NCBI GenBank assembly: GCA_030596025.1 | Contig: JAUVKW010000006.1 | Coordinates: forward strand, 1 to 39,209 | Length of the DNA: 39,209 nucleotides | Source of the DNA: Bacteroidota bacterium | GTDB lineage: Bacteria; Bacteroidota; Bacteroidia; Bacteroidales; VadinHA17 | Reading direction: 5' to 3' | Part shown: positions 24,046-32,072 of the stretch, piece by piece | Layout of the letters: each line of letters begins with the position of its first letter | Position numbering within the stretch: the first letter of the stretch is position 1 | Notes under the pieces: generated by a model | What the model was told of the DNA's origin: nothing | The model's input: only the letters and a program-made list of their open reading frames with translations | Database searches by the model: none | Program-made: the position numbers and the translations under genes

Positions 24046-25557
24046 ATGAAAAATAATAAAAGCATTGTACACTGGAAATTGAAATGGCATTTTTTCTTCT
24101 TTGTTATTGTAAGTATGTTAACATCAGGCATATTTGCACAATCTCAGAAAAGATTAACTCTCGACAATGTACTTGAGATTGCAAGAACCCAATCCCCTCA
24201 GTCCATTCTTGCTAAGCATAGATTTCTTGGGAATTATTGGGAATACCGGACCTTTAAGGCTAAATATCGCCCGGCATTAATGTTAAGCGGGGTCATGCCG
24301 GCCTATAACCGTTCGTTCGAAAAAAGGTATAACTCCTCTACCGGCGAGGATGAGTACGTAGAAATAAATCAGAACAATGTTCAGTTGGGATTAGACCTTA
24401 CTCAAAACATTGGTCTGACGGGAGCATCAGTTTTTGCAAGAAGCGAGATTCAAAGACTTGATAATTTTGGAGATACCGAAAGCAGTCAATATATAACAAC
24501 ACCGGTAAGTGCAGGATTTCACCAGCCATTATTTGCTTATAATCCTTTAAAATGGGAAAAAAAGATTGAACCAATTAAATACGAAGAAGCAAAAAAAAGC
24601 TATATCGATAATATGGAGCAAGTGTATCAAAGAGCGGTTACTTTGTTTTTTAACCTTGCACTGGCAGAACAAAACATGAGAATTGCAATTTTCAATTACT
24701 CAAACTCAGATACACTTTACTTAATAGCCCAGGGCCGGTATAACATTGGTACTATTGCAGAAGATGAATTACTTCAAATGCAATTACGGTTTCTGAATGC
24801 AGGAGCAGACTTTAATCAAAGGCAGATTGACCTTCAAATCCAGGAGTTTCGGCTTCGGTCATTTCTTGGTTATAATGATAATGTAAGTATTGAATTAATT
24901 ATTCCCAGTGAAATTCCTGACCTTACAGTTGATGTCAGCCAGGCATTGTCTCTGGCCTATGAGAATAACCCAGAGATACTCGGGCTTGAGCGTCAGCTTG
25001 TTGAAGCAGAAAGAGATGTGGCTATTGCAAAGGGAGAAAAGGGACTAAATGCAAATTTAACAGCCAGATTTGGTTACTCAGGAAGTGGTGCAACAGCTCC
25101 TGATGCTTATACAAATTTTGATAATACTCAGATGGTAAATCTCCAGTTTAGCGTGCCAATAATGGATTGGGGCCTGGGAAGAGGCAAGTACAAAATGGCT
25201 CAGTCAAACCAGGAAGTTGTAAGAACCAATGTAATGCAGGATAGAATTGATTTTGACCAATCTGTTTTTCTTGCTATATCGCAATTTAATTTCCAGGACG
25301 ACCAGTTGTCTATAGCTGCAAAATCTGACACTATTGCCTCCAGGAGATATGAGGTGACCAAGCAAAGATTTTTAATTGGTAAAATTGATGTTTTAGAATT
25401 GAATGTAGCTGATTCTGAGAAAGATGTTGCTAAGAGAAACTTCATTACAGCACTCCGGAACTATTGGACAGATTTTTACAATGTCAGAAGATTAACTCTT
25501 TATGATTTTATAAAGAATGAAGGTCTTACTGCCGATTTTGACTCTCTGGTGGATTAA
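24046..25557 (+). CDS. TolC family outer-membrane efflux protein
   Basis: 503 aa with a signal peptide (HFFFFVIVSMLTSGIFAQ) and the OEP repeats of TolC-type channels: the first begins RLTLDNVLEIARTQSPQSIL, the second at VSQALSLAYENNPEILGLER. Coiled-coil helices in each half (for example LVEAERDVAIAKGEKGLNAN) and a strand pattern such as VNLQFSVPIMDWGLGRGKY fit a trimeric outer-membrane barrel with a periplasmic tunnel. The Pro-Ile-Met-Asp-Trp-Gly-Leu segment is the usual TolC barrel signature. It is the last gene of the exporter operon, 18 bases after the permease. The substrate cannot be read from sequence. Confidence 0.94.
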   Translation: MKNNKSIVHWKLKWHFFFFVIVSMLTSGIFAQSQKRLTLDNVLEIARTQSPQSILAKHRFLGNYWEYRTFKAKYRPALMLSGVMPAYNRSFEKRYNSSTGEDEYVEINQNNVQLGLDLTQNIGLTGASVFARSEIQRLDNFGDTESSQYITTPVSAGFHQPLFAYNPLKWEKKIEPIKYEEAKKSYIDNMEQVYQRAVTLFFNLALAEQNMRIAIFNYSNSDTLYLIAQGRYNIGTIAEDELLQMQLRFLNAGADFNQRQIDLQIQEFRLRSFLGYNDNVSIELIIPSEIPDLTVDVSQALSLAYENNPEILGLERQLVEAERDVAIAKGEKGLNANLTARFGYSGSGATAPDAYTNFDNTQMVNLQFSVPIMDWGLGRGKYKMAQSNQEVVRTNVMQDRIDFDQSVFLAISQFNFQDDQLSIAAKSDTIASRRYEVTKQRFLIGKIDVLELNVADSEKDVAKRNFITALRNYWTDFYNVRRLTLYDFIKNEGLTADFDSLVD

Positions 25558-25629
25558 ATGAAGATTTCAATAAATACACTTTAGTTACATAATGTGTTAA
25601 AGGGCATATTATTTCACTCTTAATTTCCG

Positions 25630-25637
25630 TAAATTAG
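25630..25637 (+). promoter_or_regulatory. Weak -7-like box before mdh
   Basis: TAAATTAG differs from TAnnTTTG at one position and lies 57 bases before the mdh ATG. Upstream at 25594-25616 is a segment resembling one near 39013-39036 (both contain AGGGCATATT and TTTCA). Confidence 0.25.
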
Positions 25638-25694
25638 TAGGTTGAAACATCCATAACAAAATATTCATCCTATTATTAATTAAATAAAAAGAAA

Positions 25695-26630
25695 ATGAAA
25701 ATAACAGTAATTGGCGCAGGAAATGTTGGAGCCACCTGCGCAGATGTAATTGCCCGAAAGGAGTTTGTCAATGAAGTGGTTTTATTAGACATTAAAGAGG
25801 GTATTGCTGAAGGAAAAACACTTGATTTGTGGCAAACTGCACCTATAGATAATTACGATACCCGTCTTACCGGTGTAACAAATGATTATACTGCTACAGC
25901 AGACTCCGAAATTGTGATCATTACCTCAGGGCTGCCACGTAAACCTGGAATGTCCAGGGATGATTTGATTTCTACAAATGCTAAAATTGTTAAAGAAGTA
26001 ACCGAAAAATCAGTCAAGTATTCTCCCAATGCAATATATATTGTTGTTTCAAACCCCCTTGATGTAATGACTTATACCGCTAAGCTTGCTTCAGGGAAGG
26101 ATGCCAAAACTGTTTTTGGAATGGCAGGAATCCTGGATACAGCCCGTTTTAGAGCATTTATTGCTACTGCTCTGAACTGCTCCCCGAAGGATATTCAAAC
26201 CCTTATTCTGGGTGGTCATGGTGACACCATGGTCCCTCTTATCCGGTATACAACGGTAAGCGGTATTCCAATAACTCAACTTTTAGATAAAGAGACCTTA
26301 GATGCTATTGTTGCCCGTACCCGTGGTGGTGGAGGAGAACTTGTGAAGCTGATGGGAACTTCAGCATGGTACGCACCAGGAACTGCAGCTGCCCAGATGG
26401 CCGAAGCAATTATCAAGGATCAAAATAGGATTTTCCCTGTGTGCGTGGAACTTAATGGAGAATACAATGTTCACAACACTTACCTTGGAGTTCCGGTGAA
26501 ACTTGGAAAAGGTGGGATTAAAGAAATTATTGAAGTTGATCTTAATGAGGAAGAAAGAAAAATGTTTGATCACTCTAAAGATGCTGTAAGAGGCGTTATG
26601 GATGTTTTAGATGGAATGAAATTCTTTTAA
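25695..26630 (+). CDS. mdh: Malate dehydrogenase (LDH-like type)
   Basis: 311 aa. The N-terminal Rossmann motif is VIGAGNVGATCAD, and the NAD-preferring acidic residue at the end of strand 2 is seen in VVLLDIKEG. Substrate-loop arginines lie in GLPRKPGMSRDDL (the two Arg typical of malate rather than lactate specificity), the NAD loop is VVSNPLDVMTY, and the catalytic His is H175 in LGGHGDTMVPL. Length and motifs fit the LDH-like MDH clade found in Bacteroidota. Known reaction: malate + NAD+ to oxaloacetate + NADH in the TCA cycle, in the cytoplasm. It is a single-gene unit followed by a spacer with three palindromes. Nothing is missing from the active site. Confidence 0.97.
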   Translation: MKITVIGAGNVGATCADVIARKEFVNEVVLLDIKEGIAEGKTLDLWQTAPIDNYDTRLTGVTNDYTATADSEIVIITSGLPRKPGMSRDDLISTNAKIVKEVTEKSVKYSPNAIYIVVSNPLDVMTYTAKLASGKDAKTVFGMAGILDTARFRAFIATALNCSPKDIQTLILGGHGDTMVPLIRYTTVSGIPITQLLDKETLDAIVARTRGGGGELVKLMGTSAWYAPGTAAAQMAEAIIKDQNRIFPVCVELNGEYNVHNTYLGVPVKLGKGGIKEIIEVDLNEEERKMFDHSKDAVRGVMDVLDGMKFF

Positions 26631-26663
26631 ACCTCAAATTTACTTTTCTTAATATAACAATAG

Positions 26664-26679
26664 AAGGGTTAAAACCCTT
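26664..26679. repeat. Short palindrome 1 of the post-mdh cluster
   Basis: AAGGGTT and AACCCTT pair perfectly around AA, 33 bases after the mdh stop. Confidence 0.6.
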
Positions 26680-26696
26680 GTGAGATAAAGTTTAAC

Positions 26697-26743
26697 TAAC
26701 CCCAGGCTTCCTGCCTGCCGGCAGGCATGGAAGTCTGGGGTTA
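26697..26743. repeat. 47-base palindrome, centre of the post-mdh cluster
   Basis: The left arm TAACCCCAGGCTTCC continues into TGCCTGCC, and the right arm GGCAGGCA continues into TGGAAGTCTGGGGTTA. The arms pair along about 23 positions with one G-T wobble and one bulged base, and the turn is at CCGG. The fold would be very stable on either strand, and the element lacks a T-run. It shares CCAGGCTTC with the hairpin at 11278-11297. Confidence 0.75.
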
Positions 26744-26764
26744 ATTATTGAATCATAAAAGAAT

Positions 26765-26776
26765 GGGCTTTAGCCC
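26765..26776. repeat. Short palindrome 3 of the post-mdh cluster
   Basis: GGGCT and AGCCC pair around TT. A similar GGGC-TTT-GCCC occurs at 10881-10891. Confidence 0.5.
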
Positions 26777-26819
26777 CTAATTTTGGCGGTTAATTTCAAG
26801 CTAAACTAAAAAAAATTAA

Positions 26820-26827
26820 TATCTTTG
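26820..26827 (+). promoter_or_regulatory. -7 box upstream of secDF
   Basis: TATCTTTG (followed by CGC) is a full match to TAnnTTTG, 51 bases before the secDF ATG. TTTC at 26794-26797 is a three-of-four match to the -33 TTTG, with slightly long spacing (22 bases). Confidence 0.55.
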
Positions 26828-26878
26828 CGCGACATTTAAAAGACCTGTTATTGCCAAGAATTAAATACTTATAAAGAA

Positions 26879-29800
26879 ATGCAAAACAAAGGAGCCATAA
26901 TATTTCTTACCATTGCTGTAGCCATTGTCATCACCTATCATCTTTCCTTTACTGTTGCAACTTACATTGTAAAAAAAGACGCTTCGGAATATGCACAGGG
27001 AGACCTGGTGAAAGAGTCAAACTTCCTGGATTCAATTGCCAGTTTAAAGAAGGATGAGTGGAGTTATCTGGGAAATACATACAGAGAATGCCAGGAGAAG
27101 GAAATTAACCTGGGTCTTGACCTGAAAGGCGGTATGAACGTAATACTGGAAATCTCAGTAATAGATATTATCCAGTCACTTTCAAATTACAGTACCGACA
27201 CTACCTATGTGCAGGCCCTGAACCTGGCAAGGGAGTATCAAAAAGATAGCCAGGAAGACTTTGTCACTCTGTTTGGAAATGCCTTTGAGGAAGTAGATGC
27301 CAATGCCAGGCTTGCTGCTATTTTTAATACTATGGAGCTGAGATCCAGAATTGATTTTAATTCAACAAACCAGGATGTTCTAAGGGTCATTCGTGATGAA
27401 ACGGAAACTGCTATTAAAAATGCATACAATATTCTGGAAAGCAGAATCAACCGCTTCGGAGTGTCTCAGCCTAGTATTCAGAGACTTGGCACCCAGGGAA
27501 GAATAATGATTGAGCTTCCAGGTGTAAAAGACCCTCAGCGTGTAAGAAAACTCCTGAAAGGTACTGCAAACCTTGAGTTCTGGGAAACATATGACAATAT
27601 TGAAATTGCTCCCTTTTTAATGGACGCCAACAATCGTCTGAAAGATATTCTGAGCGCACAGGAACAACTTGAACAAAGCACAGCTGAGGTGGAGGTCGTT
27701 GAGAATGAGCGACTTGCTGAGGATGATACTTCAAAAACAGAATCTTTACTGGATATTATGGCTGCCGATTCAAGTGCTGATGTAGATCAGGCTCAATCAT
27801 TAGATCAGTTCAAAGATGAAAATCCTCTGTTTGCCGTTCTTTATCCCAACACTTCTCAGGATGGGCAATTTCAACATAGCTCAGTCCTTGGTTATGCTCA
27901 TTACAGGGATACGGCTAAAGTGAATGCTTATTTACGAATGGAACAAATAAGCTCACTTTTCCCCCGTGACCTTAAATTAATGTGGCACTGGAAAGCATAT
28001 AAGTATGATGAAGCTCAAAGCCTGATAGAGCTCCACGCTATTAAAATCACTACCCGTGATGGAAGAGCTCCTTTAAATGGAGATGTAGTTACCTCCTCCA
28101 GGGAAGAATTTAGTCAAACCAGCGGTGAAGCCAAGGTGAATATGAATATGAATGCCGAAGGCGCAAAAGTATGGGCGCGACTGACCAGGGAAAATGCCGG
28201 GAATTTTATTGCTATTGTTCTTGACGGATATGTTATTTCAGCCCCTGGGGTTAGCGGTGAAATTAAAGGAGGAAGCTCTGAAATTACTGGTGACTTCACC
28301 ATTGCCGAGGCCCAGGACTTTGCAAATATTTTAAAATCAGGGAAACTTCCTGCTCCTGCAAAAATTATTCAGGAAACCATTGTTGGTCCAAGCCTTGGAC
28401 AGGATGCAATTGATGCAGGACTAAACTCTTTTATGATTGCCTTTATCATTGTACTGCTCTATATGGTGTTTTATTATAGCCATAGGGCAGGGTTTGTTGC
28501 TGACCTGGCATTGATTGTAAACATGTTTTTCCTGATGGGAGTTCTTGCCTCCCTGGGTGCCGTTCTTACATTGCCGGGAATAGCAGGTATCATTCTTACT
28601 ATTGGTATGTCTGTGGATGCAAATGTGCTTATCTTTGAACGTATTAAGGAAGAACTGGCTTCGGGTAAAGGAATTAAACTTGCCATTAAGGAAGGCTATA
28701 AAAACGCTTATTCTGCAATAATAGACGCCAACGTCACAACTCTTTTAACAGGGTCTATTTTGTATTTCTTTGGTACCGGACCAATTAAAGGTTTTGCAAC
28801 TACTCTGGTTCTTGGTATTATCACCTCCCTGTTTTCAGCCATTTTTATTACCAGACTTATTTTTGAAAAATACCTGGATGAAGATGGAAAGTTCAGCTTC
28901 ACAACTATTATTACTAAAGATGCTTTTAAGAATGTAAACATTAATTTCCTTAGTTACAGAAAGATTTCATACATAGCATCTTCTGCACTTGTTCTTATTG
29001 CTATTTTTTCCCTTTCAACAAGGGGCTTAAATTCAAGTGTTGATTTTACCGGGGGAAGAACTTTCGTGGTTCAGTTCCCTGAAGAGCACTCCTCTACCGA
29101 TGTTGCAAATCTTCTAAAGGATGCATTTGGTGAAACTCCTGAAGTGAAAGTTTTTGGAGATATTACTCAGCTAAAGATTACTACCCAGTTTATGATTGAT
29201 GATCCTGAAGCAGATAATATAGTTGAAGATAAACTTTACGAGGGCTTGAAACCTATTTTAGGTGCGGATGTTAGCGAGGAGGAGTTTCTTGCTGATTACA
29301 GGCAAAGTTCCCTTACTGTTGGGCCAACCATTGCAGACGATATTAAAGTCCGGGCTGTATGGGTAATTCTGCTTTCCCTGGTCGTTATGTTTGTCTATAT
29401 CGTTATACGCTTTCGTAACTGGCAGTTTGGTATGGGTGCCGTACTTGCTCTTATGCATGATAGTTTAATTGTGCTTGGAATTTTTTCACTTCTCCATGGA
29501 ATGCTTCCCTTTTCCCTTGAGATTGATCAGGCATTCATTGCCGCAATACTTACTGTTATGGGGTATTCTGTGAATGATACTGTGGTTGTTTATGACAGGA
29601 TCAGGGAATATGTGGGGCTCTATCGTAAGCGCGAAAGATCTGAAATCATGAATGTTGCCCTGAATAGTACTTTGAGCAGAACCCTGAGTACTTCCTTGAG
29701 TACATTTATTGTACTTCTAACCGTGTTCATTTTTGGAGGTGAAGTAATCAGAGGATTCACATTTGCCTTAATGATAGGTGTTATTGTGGGAACCTATTCT

Positions 29801-29887
29801 TCCTTGTTTGTTGCTACTCCTATTGTTTACGATACAGTTAGAAAAGCAGAAACAACCCGTGTTCTGAAAGCCAAAAAGAGAGGCTAA
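26879..29887 (+). CDS. secDF: Fused protein translocase subunit SecDF
   Basis: 1002 aa, SecD and SecF in one chain as usual in Bacteroidota. TM1 at residues 5-25 is followed by the large periplasmic P1 domain beginning NLGLDLKGGMNVILEI, with RINRFGVSQPSIQRLG. Its second part has DGYVISAPGVSGEIKGGSSE before the SecD membrane block (NSFMIAFIIVLLYMVFYY onwards), which contains TIGMSVDANVLIFERIKEE near residue 577. SecF starts near 700, with SSVDFTGGRTFVVQF, and includes VMGYSVNDTVVVYDRIRE. The conserved Asp and Arg of the proton pathway (DANVLIFERI, NDTVVVYDRI) are present. An acidic insertion at about 255-300 (EVVENERLAEDDTSK) lies between P1 subdomains and is unusual compared with the minimal SecD. 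Known role: proton-driven pulling of proteins through SecYEG. It has its own promoter-like box. Confidence 0.98.
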   Translation: MQNKGAIIFLTIAVAIVITYHLSFTVATYIVKKDASEYAQGDLVKESNFLDSIASLKKDEWSYLGNTYRECQEKEINLGLDLKGGMNVILEISVIDIIQSLSNYSTDTTYVQALNLAREYQKDSQEDFVTLFGNAFEEVDANARLAAIFNTMELRSRIDFNSTNQDVLRVIRDETETAIKNAYNILESRINRFGVSQPSIQRLGTQGRIMIELPGVKDPQRVRKLLKGTANLEFWETYDNIEIAPFLMDANNRLKDILSAQEQLEQSTAEVEVVENERLAEDDTSKTESLLDIMAADSSADVDQAQSLDQFKDENPLFAVLYPNTSQDGQFQHSSVLGYAHYRDTAKVNAYLRMEQISSLFPRDLKLMWHWKAYKYDEAQSLIELHAIKITTRDGRAPLNGDVVTSSREEFSQTSGEAKVNMNMNAEGAKVWARLTRENAGNFIAIVLDGYVISAPGVSGEIKGGSSEITGDFTIAEAQDFANILKSGKLPAPAKIIQETIVGPSLGQDAIDAGLNSFMIAFIIVLLYMVFYYSHRAGFVADLALIVNMFFLMGVLASLGAVLTLPGIAGIILTIGMSVDANVLIFERIKEELASGKGIKLAIKEGYKNAYSAIIDANVTTLLTGSILYFFGTGPIKGFATTLVLGIITSLFSAIFITRLIFEKYLDEDGKFSFTTIITKDAFKNVNINFLSYRKISYIASSALVLIAIFSLSTRGLNSSVDFTGGRTFVVQFPEEHSSTDVANLLKDAFGETPEVKVFGDITQLKITTQFMIDDPEADNIVEDKLYEGLKPILGADVSEEEFLADYRQSSLTVGPTIADDIKVRAVWVILLSLVVMFVYIVIRFRNWQFGMGAVLALMHDSLIVLGIFSLLHGMLPFSLEIDQAFIAAILTVMGYSVNDTVVVYDRIREYVGLYRKRERSEIMNVALNSTLSRTLSTSLSTFIVLLTVFIFGGEVIRGFTFALMIGVIVGTYSSLFVATPIVYDTVRKAETTRVLKAKKRG

Positions 29888-30000
29888 GAGGGAAAAAGGT
29901 CAAATAGTCCTAAGGCCAAGGGTCTAAAGTCACAAGAAATTCTCTTAGATTATTAATTCTTTGACTTTCAATTTTGTGACTTTTCGACTTCTTTATCCTT
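29888..30000. repeat. Phrase-like purine/pyrimidine spacer after secDF with inverted repeat
   Basis: A purine-rich tract (29888-29940) turns into a pyrimidine-rich one (29955-30000). AAAGTCACAA (29926-29935) pairs with TTGTGACTTT (29974-29983), a 10-base stem with a 38-base loop. TGACTTTTCGACTT at 29977-29990 is the exact reverse complement of 290-303 after the histidine kinase. Probably a 3' end structure of the secDF transcript or a spacer repeat. Confidence 0.45.
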
Positions 30001-30084
30001 TACCAATCAGTAAGATCTAACAGATAGGATGAATTAGTATGATTTATCTATTAAACTGCATTTTTATATTCCTTACATCTTTAG

Positions 30085-30092
30085 TAAATTCG
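30085..30092 (+). promoter_or_regulatory. Weak -7-like box before tatA
   Basis: TAAATTCG differs from TAnnTTTG at one position, 53 bases before the tatA ATG. The same octamer stands at 31388-31395 just before the LolD-like gene. Confidence 0.25.
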
Positions 30093-30145
30093 TAGCTAAT
30101 AATAAATCATATTGGGCTTGATTTTGCTCTGAAAAAGATTAACAA

Positions 30146-30373
30146 ATGAACAGTTTATTATTTATTAGTGGCGGAGAGATCTTCATTGTTATGATAGTCG
30201 TGTTGTTGTTGTTTGGAGCAAATAAAATTCCTGAAATTGCCAAGGGACTTGGAAAAGGGATGAGAGAATTTAAGAAGGCTACGGATGATATTAAAAAGGA
30301 GATCAATGACAGCTCAAGCAATATGGTTGACGATATAAAAGATATAAAAGACACATTTAAGGATATAAAATAA
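30146..30373 (+). CDS. tatA: Twin-arginine translocase subunit TatA/TatE
   Basis: 75 aa. A short N-terminal transmembrane helix (about residues 6-25: [20 protein letters not shown]) leads through the conserved [23 protein letters not shown], the Phe-Gly hinge and amphipathic helix of TatA, into a charged tail with repeated Asp-Asp-Ile-Lys/Asp-Ile-Lys units. Known role: forms the Tat pore that exports folded proteins with twin-arginine signals. TatC is not in the window. It lies 62 bases before the antiporter gene on the same strand, and could be co-transcribed with it. The length is normal for the family. Confidence 0.93.
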   Translation: MNSLLFISGGEIFIVMIVVLLLFGANKIPEIAKGLGKGMREFKKATDDIKKEINDSSSNMVDDIKDIKDTFKDIK

Positions 30374-30435
30374 AAAACACTACCTCCGGGAGATTACCCA
30401 GACCCTAACCAGTCCAGGAGAAACTACAAAACCAG

Positions 30436-31386
30436 ATGGATAAGCTCTTACCTGATGTATTTATTGTTATTATCAGTATTGCAGCTATTATTTTTGGTTC
30501 TATCTGGCTGGTGGATTCAACAGTTCGTGTAGCCCGTAAACTAAAAATTCCGGAACTGGTAATTGGTCTTACAATTATGGCCATGGCTACTTCCGCCCCA
30601 GAGTTTATGGTAACCATTATGAGTGCTCTTAGGGGCATTGGTGATATTTCGGTTGGAAATATTGTTGGTTCAAACATCTTTAACCTGGGATTTATCCTGG
30701 GCGGAACAGCCATTTTTCATAGCTTGAAAACCGACCCAAAGGTAACATACAGAGATGGGGGATTTTTATTATTTGGAACCCTGTTATTACTGGTTTTTTT
30801 AGTTTTTGATCACTCCCTGGACAGGTATGAGGGGTATATTCTCATATCACTACTTTTGATTTATCTTGTTTACCTGTTCTGGAAGAAAGAAGCCCCGGAG
30901 CCGGAGGCTGAAACAGGTGATATGCGATTTTATGATCCTTTACTTATGATATTGGGCATTGTCATGGTCCTTGCAGGAGCTCACTTCATGGTAGGTTCTG
31001 CAAGAAACCTGGCTGTAGTAATGGGAGTTTCTGATTGGGTTATTGCAGCAACTATAGTTGCTGCAGGAACCTCCGCACCGGAGTTTGCTATTAGCCTCGT
31101 GGCTGCAATTCGTGGACGATACGGCCTTTCTGTTGGTAACCTTATTGGAAGTGACATGTTTAATATTTTCGGGGTACTGGGGGTAGCGGCTATCCTGAAT
31201 AAAGATTTACCAATAGATCCAAAATCAACAGTTAGCCTGTTTTTATTATTTGCAATGGTTTTTCTTGTTCTGGTATTTATGAGAACTGGCTGGAAGATCT
31301 CAAGGAAGGAAGGTATTATTTTGGTAAGCATTGGCTTGATACGCTGGATTATAAGCTTTGCCGATATCGATATAAATATCTTTTAA
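30436..31386 (+). CDS. Calcium/sodium antiporter (CaCA family, YrbG-like)
   Basis: 316 aa, about ten transmembrane helices. It has the two inverted alpha-repeats of CaCA exchangers: GLTIMAMATSAPEFMVTIMS followed by GNIVGSNIFNLGFILG, and ATIVAAGTSAPEFAISLVAA followed by GNLIGSDMFNIFGVLG. The glutamates in both SAPEF motifs are the ion-coordinating residues and are intact. An acidic cytoplasmic loop (KKEAPEPEAETGD) separates the two halves. Known role: exchange of Na+ or H+ for Ca2+ across the inner membrane. It sits between tatA and the LolD-like ATPase on the same strand. Confidence 0.94.
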   Translation: MDKLLPDVFIVIISIAAIIFGSIWLVDSTVRVARKLKIPELVIGLTIMAMATSAPEFMVTIMSALRGIGDISVGNIVGSNIFNLGFILGGTAIFHSLKTDPKVTYRDGGFLLFGTLLLLVFLVFDHSLDRYEGYILISLLLIYLVYLFWKKEAPEPEAETGDMRFYDPLLMILGIVMVLAGAHFMVGSARNLAVVMGVSDWVIAATIVAAGTSAPEFAISLVAAIRGRYGLSVGNLIGSDMFNIFGVLGVAAILNKDLPIDPKSTVSLFLLFAMVFLVLVFMRTGWKISRKEGIILVSIGLIRWIISFADIDINIF

Positions 31387-31405
31387 CTAAATTCGTGAAA
31401 CTCAA

Positions 31406-32056
31406 ATGATACAGATAATAAATATCACAAAATCTTTTGGCGATCTGCAGGTTCTTAAGGGTATAGACATGGAAGTTGCAGAGGGTGAGATAGTTTCTAT
31501 TATTGGTGCCAGCGGAGCAGGAAAAACAACCCTCCTTCAAATCCTTGGCACCCTGGATAAACCAGATGCAGGAGAGATCTTTTTTAAGAAAGTGAACCCT
31601 CTAAAATTAAAAGAAAAACAACTATCTAAATTCAGGAATCAGAATATTGGTTTTATTTTCCAGTTTCATCATTTATTACCTGAATTTACTGCTCTCGAAA
31701 ATGTATGTATTCCAGGTTTTATTGGTAATATGTCCCGATCAAAAGTCGAGAAAAAAGCAAAAGACTTACTTGAATTCTTAAATCTGAGTGATAGGTTAGA
31801 ACACAAACCTTCAGAATTATCGGGTGGTGAACAGCAAAGAGTAGCCGTTGCAAGAGCACTGATTAACGACCCCGAAGTTATTCTTGCAGATGAACCTTCA
31901 GGGAACCTGGACAGCAAAAATAAGAGTGAACTTCATGAATTACTGAAATCCTTACGATCCCAGTTGAACCAGACCATTGTAATAGTTACCCACGATAAAG
32001 ATCTTGCAGGGATATCAGACAGGGTGCTTACAATGAAAGATGGATTAATTCTTTAG
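31406..32056 (+). CDS. lolD: ABC transporter ATP-binding protein, LolD/MacB-ATPase type
   Basis: 216 aa, a single ATPase domain. Walker A is GASGAGKT (34-41), the Q-loop is [16 protein letters not shown], the signature is [15 protein letters not shown] (from 138), Walker B is [12 protein letters not shown], and the H-loop His is H196 (VTHDKDL). The [14 protein letters not shown] segment and length are typical of LolD and of ATPases that pair with FtsX-type permeases. Known role of LolD: release of lipoproteins from the inner membrane to LolA, with LolC/E. No LolC/E gene is adjacent, so the partner is outside the window or could be the ATPase-less permease at 22672 (inference). It ends 16 bases before the TIGR02757 gene. 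Confidence 0.85.
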   Translation: MIQIINITKSFGDLQVLKGIDMEVAEGEIVSIIGASGAGKTTLLQILGTLDKPDAGEIFFKKVNPLKLKEKQLSKFRNQNIGFIFQFHHLLPEFTALENVCIPGFIGNMSRSKVEKKAKDLLEFLNLSDRLEHKPSELSGGEQQRVAVARALINDPEVILADEPSGNLDSKNKSELHELLKSLRSQLNQTIVIVTHDKDLAGISDRVLTMKDGLIL

Positions 32057-32072
32057 CCTTTTTCTTACCGAT

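Noticed and set aside
31388-31395. TAAATTCG as a promoter of the LolD-like gene
   Set aside because: It differs from the consensus and would leave a leader of only about four bases; read-through from the antiporter is simpler.
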